Of a stretch of DNA of 64,000 bases, positions 56,498 through 64,000 are shown in pieces. The stretch is from positions 29,786,922 through 29,850,921 of the forward strand of contig JAYGXS010000005.1 in NCBI GenBank assembly GCA_036362985.1. The letters are read 5' to 3'. This DNA comes from Ligula intestinalis (taxonomy: Eukaryota; Platyhelminthes; Cestoda; Diphyllobothriidea; Diphyllobothriidae). Position 1 is the stretch's first letter. Each line of letters opens with the position of its first letter. A program made the position numbers and the translations under genes. Below the pieces are notes generated by a model that had not been told where the DNA came from, searched no databases, and saw only the letters and a list, made by a program, of their open reading frames with translations.

Positions 56498-57849
56498 GTA
56501 GCTCAAACACTTAAGCATGCCGGCCTTCTGAGGAGTATTTTTCGGCCAAACGTACACTATAAAAATGCCTAATGAAGTTTCGGGTCATTTTATTCCATTG
56601 GTCTTCGATGTGCTTAAAAGTTAAAAATATATAGTTTGTGGAAAAGTTGCACAACAGTTACTTCTTTGCACTTTTTTGGTAGAAATGTAATCTTCTCCTT
56701 AATGTTTATATGAGAGAAAATTTTATCTTGCAGTTTCGCGAAAACGTGTGAACTGTCCGAGTTTTTTTGAACGGGATTTGCTCGTACATTCGCTGTCTGG
56801 TTTTTCAAACGGCAAGTGGCAGACTTTTTCTGCCAATAAATGCATGCATTTTTATCACTTCTATGAGGCTGTCGCATATGGTGTCTAACATTTTGTCCTC
56901 GGAAGAAGGCCCTTTGTACACTTAACAAGCATAATTATTAAATGGACAGCTGCGATGCTCTATAACTTGACATTTCACGATTGTTAATATCACAACATTC
57001 TTATTTTAATCAATAAATCCCTAACATCAGCAGCCGCTACGTCTTCTGCTGATGGAAACTGGTAACAGAATTTGAGTGATCTGGAAACACGCTAAATAAA
57101 TTAAGTAATTTTTGATACAAAGCTGTCCAACCAAAAACGTCTGCAAGACTATGCTCACTATGTCAGTCTGCGCAAAATAGTGATGTCGGAGTAGCCAGAT
57201 GATCCGTGAGTTCAATTAACTGTTGTCAAAGGGTTTTAGAAAGAGACAAGGCAAGTCCAAATGGTATAACCGTTACTGAATGGTGTCAATGCTAAGTTCA
57301 ACTTATGAATAACAAAGTCAGCTCGAAGCAAAACTGCAAGATCAAAAGCAACGAATCCCCTCGTATTTGTCTTAAGGTGAGGACTACCTAGACCTTGCAC
57401 CCTACAGTAAACTCTTATTCTCCAGCCGTTTACCACTGCCTATCTAAATACGCATTTTAGCAGCAGGAAGTTTTATCTCGCGTCCTGCTAACTTCCTACA
57501 TTAAACATTTGTTCCTGCGCAAGAAGCCATAGCCGCGTATTTTAAGAACACCTACATATTCCTGCAACCCTTCATTGGAATGCTTCCTAGAGTTGAGACA
57601 TGTGGTGTAGCCGTACCTCTCTGATCGGGATGCAGCACTTCAGGCAGCAATTATACGTGGTGAGATATAGCGTTATCTGAAACATTTCGGTTTTGGTGTT
57701 GGAGAAGTAGATCCTCTTGGGAAATCTGTATTATTACGAAGATTTAGGACACCTGCTTGGATTACCTGTGACAGGAATCTTTTATCCCATGGTGCATTTC
57801 AGCCGGACAGACTGCTCAGACAGCAGTTAACGATGTAGGCAGAAGAGCA

Positions 57850-58000
57850 GTTCTGACAAAACCATGGAGACCGGAATAGTTATTTCTGGATTATTATTTG
57901 TCATTAGCCAGCTATACCCAACTCCCGGGTGTTGCGTCACCCAAGGCCCGAACCCGCGACCCCTTGGCTAGGACTCCAACAATATAACAGCTGTGCCACA
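57850..58000 (-). repeat. tRNA-derived SINE, minus strand
   Basis: On the minus strand a head at about 57945-58000 (TGGCACAGCTGTTATATTGT with GGGTTCGGGCCTTGG) is followed by the tail AGCTGGCTAATGACAAATAA, TAATCCAGAAATAAC and ATTCCGGTCTCC. Confidence 0.65.
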
Positions 58001-58179
58001 GGCGTATTCTCTTCTCTTGCCCACATCATTAGCTGCCGTGCGGCTGCTAGCGGGCTCGACGGTGAGCTTCGAGGCGTGCCGGGATAAATGTGCCCCCTTA
58101 CTGATCATTGAGCATCAATCCACTAGAACGGGTTCCGAAAACTCAGTTCAAATATCGTTTTATTCACGATACGCCCCCT

Positions 58180-58210
58180 CTTCTTCTTCTTCTTCTTCTT
58201 CTTCTTCTTC
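58180..58210. repeat. CTT trinucleotide microsatellite
   Basis: About ten CTT units. Open frames across it are only Ser, Leu or Arg runs and are not called. Confidence 0.9.
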
Positions 58211-60459
58211 CACCTCTTACAGAGATGATGAATGCGATAACATATCTGGGCCCTGAATGTTTAGGCATATTACCACTTAAATATGTGCAAACGCTTATTA
58301 CGGTCACGAAGAATAGGACAAAACTCATTTCAAAGGACCAGCTATACACAGAATAAAAAAGGTCATGCTTCAAAACCAGCAACACTAGTCAGCTTTTAGA
58401 TTACCAGAAATGCGCGAACTATGCAAGACCATTTTTAAGGCGAATGTGATTTCTTAAACTATAAACTAAAGGAAACATGACTCGATACATCGTCTCAGCG
58501 GCAGACTAATAACTTTGCAATTCCAATAGGTACCCTTTATGTATGGAAGTCATCCGACTAAAAGGCATTAATTAACGGGTGATAACATATCCCTAGCTGT
58601 TACTGCAACTAGGAAAATATAATTAATCATCGTAAATGTAAGATTTTAATATGGCGCAGTGTACTGTTACGCTCATCATTTGGGGTCATAATTATTTGAG
58701 CATTCCTGGATATTTCTGGCTAAATTATTACTAAATTGGTAGATAAGTTATAAGAGTCAGCGTATTGATATTTAAGAAAAGAAGCCATTCACATATATAG
58801 AAGGAACGTTATTCAAAAAATTAATTATGAAATAAATAAATCGAATGTTCAGAAATACATGAGCCGGAACACTTGACATCATTTTCTGGGACGATTTAAT
58901 AACCCCATGGCTATTCGTTATTTCCCTAGCCAACTAACTTGTGTATTACCTAAAAAAACGTAGTCACCGTTTTTAAACTCCATACTCTTGAACCACCTGC
59001 ATCCTGTGGGTTGAGAAACCAATATCGTTCTTCAGTTTTAGTTCTTGGGTTACTCTCAGTAGGAGTCTTCTGCAAATATTTTGATAACTTTCAGATTATC
59101 GTTTCATCTGCTACCTCCTCTTAAATGAAAAGTTAAGTAGCTATCTTTTGCATATTTACATTTCTTATTTGTTTGGCAAACGAGGAATAGTTAGCTGGAA
59201 ACATATGCGATATTGTCATCATTCTTTACAAAAAAAAGTAACTTGAAAATATCGAAGTTAAAAAGTATGTATAGCTGAAACTTACAATTCAGTAGCCTTG
59301 CCCCTTTTCTCTGATGCTTTAGACGATGGACTGACGATGGATCCTGAACTAAGGCATAAACCGGTTGTCACCGCTATGAGACAGTGTTAAGTAAGCACTC
59401 CAATGAATTACGCTTTCGCCATGCCGCTTTCGTGCGCGATAAACGTCGCTGATGAGATTTTGGCCGGCCAGTGGTAGGTCGCGACTTCTTCAAAAAGTAC
59501 AGAGAATGTCATACCAAAAAATCCTTACATTCATTATGGCCTAATAAAAACTGTTTCTTTTCCGTGATAAAGTACGAATGAAAAAGATTTATAATTGAGA
59601 TGTCTATAGCCCTATGAGCAGAGCGGCACAGCCGTCCAATCAGGTGATTGCATGAGTGTTCGCTCATCAAATCCAATGACGAGATAGCAACAGGACAATG
59701 CAGCCAATCGCATTTGCGTGTTTTGCGCACATTCTGCTCCGAAGTTCATAAGCGCATGCAGGAGTTTGGCACAACTCATTTTAATTCAAAGGAAGCACTG
59801 TCTGATTCTCAGGCGAGGTTTGCTTCTGACAAATCCCTGCATCTCTCTTTTTTATTCTGAAGCGTGTCTTTTTGGGCACTCCGATTGAGCGCATCTCCAG
59901 AGTCCAATCACGCTGCTTCTAAGGTAAATTGGACTGCACTGTGGTCATCATGAAGTATATTCCTGGACTTTTGTCATCAAAACCCTACGCTTATGTCAGC
60001 TTAAGATGTTACCCAGTACGCTTTCTAGTTAGGAACTCGTGCGAGTTGCGCGTCAGTCATCGTTTAAGCTACCGAAAGTGCCAACTGAGCACAGTGAGAC
60101 TGTAGTTTGGTATAGAGCTTATAAAATGAACACGACGGAACATATCTGGCTTTCAGGCTTGATCAAGCCCCCGACATATCTATTACCCAGAGGGCTCAAC
60201 CGTGGACGTGGCAGCTGTGGCCTTTTTCCTTTGATTTCACCTGCTTTTGTGTTATGTCTGCATTGAAATTGAATTCTGCCTGCCAAGTCTACGAATTATA
60301 TCAAAGTTTACCTGGCCTTAATCAATATGTCTTTTGCGTTATTACTTTCCCCATGAGACAACAAAGGCTCAAGCCTGAGTTCCATGGCACAACGAAGCGT
60401 GCAAATTTCATTATTCTATGGGTGGACGCACTTTCAGCATAATTCGACACCATTTTAGG

Positions 60460-60605
60460 GCAATGTGTCAATGGCTCACTGATAGATCGTTGGACGTAAG
60501 GGCGCTCAATGACCAAATGCTGCTGGATATTACCTGTGGAACTACGAAGCATCGGTTTGGGGCATGACTGACCGCTGACGGCTAATATGCCCTGAATATT
60601 CATGC
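60460..60605 (+). repeat. SINE, diverged
   Basis: An A-box-like CAATGGCTCACTGATAGATC is followed by the tail GACTGACCGCTGACGGCTAA and TATGCCCTGAATATTC. The match is clear only over the tail. Confidence 0.5.
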
Positions 60606-60694
60606 TTGTATCAGTAGTATTTGTCACATATCCGGCAGTTCGGTAACTATGCCCTGACTACTAATGCTCCCTGGTTTTGACCTCGTTGTCCCAA

Positions 60695-60780
60695 ACGAGC
60701 TGCTTTTGTCTCACCTATGATTTTTTCCACGAAGTGGAGGATTCCGAACGCTAAACATCACGACCGCAACAGTTTTTTTC
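60695..60780 (-). repeat. Solo PLE-A terminus, diverged
   Basis: CTCACCTATGATTTTTTCCA, CGAAGTGGAGGATTCCGAAC and GCTAAACATCACGACCG preserve the order CTATGA, hairpin GGA/TCC, then GAAC. Confidence 0.4.
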
Positions 60781-62439
60781 TTTTATATTTTTGGAAATTG
60801 GTGGCTTGCTGAACAATGCAACCGATTTCCGTTTTAGGAGATTTTCCACTGCCTCTTACTCAGTTAACCGTATAACATAATCTTGTTGACACTGATTTTT
60901 CAAAAAGTTCTTTTTTAAATTGGATCTGAATTTCAATGCATAACCTACTTCTCAGTCGTGTTGTTATAAATTTGCTAACGCGCAGCTTTGATTAACAATT
61001 TTTTATTCATTTTCACTACAGCATAAGGTTTGTAGTGAAAGGACCCCTTGGGCTTCAAATATAAATGTTTTTTGTAATAACTCATTGCCATATGCTTCAG
61101 TCGCAGAGCATAACGGAACGAGTATTTCCAAGAAACCGGTCGCTCAGCAGACCTTCCCAGGATGATCGTTAGGTAAATTCATATAAAATAGGCATCAAAG
61201 AACATTTAAAGTACAAATGCATGCATTTTTTGGCAATAAAACACGAAGGATGCATGCTTTATTTACAGATACGTAAATCAGTTGGCAAAAGTAGCTTATG
61301 TAGTCGCATAAACCCTCATTAACCCCCTAGTTCCAGCATTTTGTTCTGCAAAAACGGTGGTTATAGAGTTTTTAGAGGGTGGAGAAATAGGATAGGCAGA
61401 GAAAAAGCCTTTTAGAAATAAGTGTTAAGTGAAAAAATGTAGTCGAATTTGCTTCTCTTGGCTGCTGGGGGCAGGTTTTTCCGTATGTAAATTGAAGGTT
61501 TGCGCGGCGCTTTACGAAGCGCCGCTGACTATACTATTCTAACTCAGAATGGTGAGTTGACCTACAAGTAATTTGAAGTAGGTGGTCTCCTAACCAACAT
61601 TTCAATTTTTTGGGAAATTCAAACTACCTGCAGTTTGATAGTCGGGTTTCACCGCAATAAGTTAAATAATAAAACAGGTTAGGAAAATATACCGATATAA
61701 ATCAACAACACTTCTAAATACAGTAAAATAAGAATGCATTTAGCATTTATTAAAGTATATTCCACTGCGTATCCTAAGTTCCTACCCATAAAACCCGATA
61801 AACACCGTTGTCGTATGAAAAAATGCAGGTTGTTGGGATTAATGAGTGGGGCTACATAAGCTACTGTTGCCAAACAGTTTTGTTAAATCACACTCGACTG
61901 AGAAGATAATATACAGGCAATAGCATTTCCCGCAAGAAATGAAATTAATGCATGCTATTTAAGCAAGATTAATTTTTACGAATGAGTTTTCTGGTGCGTA
62001 CAAAAAACATTCTACATGAGATCAGCATCCTCCTTTGCATTGATTAACTTATAAGTGCATTCCGTAACAGTTCGGTCATCGTGGGCATGGAGTTTCAAAA
62101 TGCGTACAGCCCGAAATAGGCGCAGCGGTGATTACCTATGTGAATGTGAATTATTTTAATGTAATAGCAGACATAAGCCGCATCTGTTGCAACCTTTCCG
62201 TATGACAAACTTCGGCCGGTTACAAGAAAGTGTTGCAGTAACTGACAGCAGGCTCGGGCAGGGTGGCTGCCAAGTCCAAAAAATCTGTCCACGCGTGTTG
62301 CACACCATGCGGTCTTTACAAAACGTAGCAGACTTTCCAAATGGTGGCTCAGGCTTCGGTGCGAATTCTATGACTCAGTACAGTGAATTTTATTATTCAA
62401 GGGATATAAGTTCTTTGAGAATACATCGTTAGTTACATC

Positions 62440-62760
62440 AATACCTTTTCGACGCTGGATCCCCAAGTCATCATTAGACTTGAATAAATGCACGACAAAC
62501 AATTAAAATTTCAAAAGTACCGGTACGAGGATATAAACATCTGGTGAGAGCGCTAATCGGCAGCTGCAATTCGCGTCAATCCATGGTAGACTAAATGAGT
62601 AGTCATTATGGCGTAATCTCTAATTGGCAACTGCGTCAGTTCGTGGTCATCCAGCGTGGACGCTAATTAGGAGTAAGTGGTTACGTTAGTCTGTATTGAT
62701 CAATATTGCATTTCTTGGGATGCTTGCCCTTCAAGTTATATGAGTGAATCCCAAATCTCA
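62440..62760 (+). repeat. Solo arm of the inverted-repeat element
   Basis: Matches the left arm at 23878-24178: GACGCTGGATCCCCAAGTCA, TAATTGGCAACTG and GGTCATCCAGCGTGGA. The downstream part (TTCTTGGGATGCTTGCCCTT) resembles 25128-25150. A further piece at 63055-63170 has the opposite orientation. Confidence 0.65.
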
Positions 62761-62814
62761 TCAAATGTCAAGCGAACTTACGAAATGTGCGTTCAGTTTG
62801 AACATGAGAATTAA

Positions 62815-63010
62815 GACGAAGAAGCTACAATCACTGGAGTAAGAGTTTTATTTTCCCGACGTCTAGGATTCCGTTGAGAGTCCTTTATGATAGGTAATGG
62901 AAGGTTCATCTGCGCCATGGAGAGATAACGGTGAAACATGCACAGATTGCACGGTATTTATGGTTTTTGGCGGTCATCCACGTGTGTACTATAATTATCC
63001 TTTCGTCATC
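62815..63010 (-). repeat. Solo PLE-A terminus with 3' coding edge
   Basis: GAAGCTACAATCACTGGAGT, CCCGACGTCTAGGATTCCGT and GATAGGTAATGG match the PLE-A end at 6575-6665. The flank (ACATGCACAGATTGCACGGT, then GGCGGTCATCCACGTGTGTA) continues into the same non-coding edge as at 6700-6760. Confidence 0.7.
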
Positions 63011-63054
63011 CGTCAACACTTTTGACCCTTTAGTTGCTCGTTGCGCATCGTCGG

Positions 63055-63170
63055 AAGCCTGACGACGACCTGGGGTTCCAGCGTTGACACTTTACTGTAG
63101 AAGCTTAGATTGTTTTCCCGAAGAACCCCTTGCCTTCAAATACCATTACTTGAGATGTCCACCTTCAAAG
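63055..63170 (-). repeat. Second arm fragment of the inverted-repeat family
   Basis: CTGACGACGACCTGGGGTTC, AGCGTTGACACTTTA and TTTTCCCGAAGAACCCCTTG parallel 25041-25110. With 62440-62760 it makes a pair of arms in opposite orientation around the PLE-A terminus at 62815-63010. Confidence 0.55.
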
Positions 63171-64000
63171 TTAAACGAGTTAATTCAATATTTCATAAAA
63201 TGTCAGCCAAGATTCCAAAATACGCTTTAAATTTTACTATGTGAATTAAGCTTGGTTGTAATACTGATTATCGTGCAACTTTAAATATATTACAGTCCCA
63301 CAGCGATGCCAGCCTTTGAACGAGCTAAATTTTGCTTGATTGAAAAATGTATACCTTATAAAAGACGACTGCTTATGCAATATAAATTTTGCTCATTGAT
63401 TTTCACTGCCTTGATCGAAAAATGCTCAAGCTACCTTTCCTTTTCCTAGTTTGCTTGACAATTACACTTCGTTCAAAAGGTATGCATGAATAAAAGGGTG
63501 CTTTTTGGTTTTAAATTTAAAAATTGTCGATTCATTCTGAAGCTTACCGACAAGTACACTTCAATTCAATTTATCTAAAATGCATGATGTCAAAATTCTG
63601 CCTTGGGATAAGTAATTACTTCCCTATGGTGTAAGGAGCACGTCGTATAATTCTCATACAACTTTGCTATGATTGAAAAACAAATAGTGTAAATTGTAAG
63701 ATACAAATACAGATAACGAGCTGTATTAATAAACATTTCCATTGTCGTAAAAAATCACAAAACTTAAAACACTTTTATGATCAAAAGATACATTCTGCTT
63801 AAATTTAACATTTCGGGGAAGCATGATTTCCTACCAAACGAGCAAAACAAAGGTTTTATAGACGTTTGATGAAATCTGAAGCATAAATTTCCCGTTGAGA
63901 ACTTGAAAATAATAATGCAAAATTGCAATGGACGTCGACGAAAGACAGTTTGTTATCTCGTTCTGGTTCCATAGTAAATTTAATCTTTGGAAGCAGCTTG

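Larger units (their letters stand above)
56081..64000. other. Region upstream of the first visible TRP exon
   Basis: The missing 5' exon or exons and the promoter of the channel gene may lie here, but I could not single them out. Repeats are listed separately. The stretches 56.5-57.8, 58.3-60.4, 61.0-62.4 and 63.2-64.0 kb are AT-rich with no recognised feature. Confidence 0.5.

Noticed and set aside
58108..58385. Open frames with Ser, Leu or Arg runs
   Set aside because: They are translations of the CTT microsatellite in different frames.
1..64000. tRNA or rRNA genes, CRISPR arrays, bacterial operons
   Set aside because: The tRNA-like boxes all belong to diverged SINEs without a full cloverleaf. 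No regularly spaced short repeats, ribosome-binding sites with packed genes or rRNA segments were seen.

Overview
This is eukaryotic nuclear DNA: GT-AG introns, about 40% GC by eye, tRNA-derived SINEs, and decayed Penelope-like (PLE) and non-LTR retroelements. The repeat mix (several GIY-YIG-type PLE lineages, CR1-like and RTE-like LINEs, hammerhead-like motifs inside repeats) and the large repeat-filled introns suggest a flatworm, perhaps a diphyllobothriid-type tapeworm. That assignment is inference.

The one host gene I can support runs on the minus strand across almost the whole window, from about 56,080 down to 2,288. It encodes an ankyrin-repeat TRP-type cation channel. Eleven exons were located from open frame, splice signals and intron phase: ankyrin repeats (55852-56080, 49954-50287, 46937-47046), S1 (30275-30410), S2 (25201-25278, 3' end uncertain), S2-S3 linker (21734-21873), S3-S4 (13285-13484), S5 (12224-12307), pore (8604-8707), S6 (4456-4571) and a post-S6 acidic tail (2288-2495). 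Phases agree at every junction from S1 to the tail and within the ankyrin block. One or more exons joining the ankyrin block to S1 lie unseen in 30,411-46,936, and both ends of the gene are missing. Roughly 1.5 kb of coding sequence is spread over about 54 kb.

The introns are a retroelement graveyard. PLE family A has a reverse transcriptase plus GIY-YIG copy at 34.9-36.8 kb (+), a C-terminal copy at 6.6-7.5 kb (-) and many solo termini. PLE family B is at 43.4-45.7 kb (+) with inverted copies of its 3' end on both sides. PLE family C is at 25.8-26.7 kb (-). PLE family D is at 19.8-20.6 kb with a solo end near 42 kb. Another PLE reverse-transcriptase scrap lies at 56.2 kb, just upstream of the first visible TRP exon. 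A CR1-like LINE follows PLE-A at 37.4-39.7 kb, and an RTE-like scrap lies at 10.6-10.9 kb (-). A tRNA-headed SINE family with a conserved tail recurs more than a dozen times on both strands.

The most interesting pattern is shared by unrelated repeats. The SINE tail, PLE-A and PLE-D termini and a long inverted-repeat element at 23.9-25.1 kb each carry CTGANGA, then a short hairpin, then GAAA. That is the order of the catalytic core of the hammerhead ribozyme. PLE-B has a weaker version. Other structures worth attention are a 66-bp near-perfect hairpin in the intron after the S5 exon, a 350-bp tandem duplication at 33.1-33.8 kb, and several repeat pairs that match no family I know. No tRNA, rRNA, CRISPR array or prokaryotic feature was seen.
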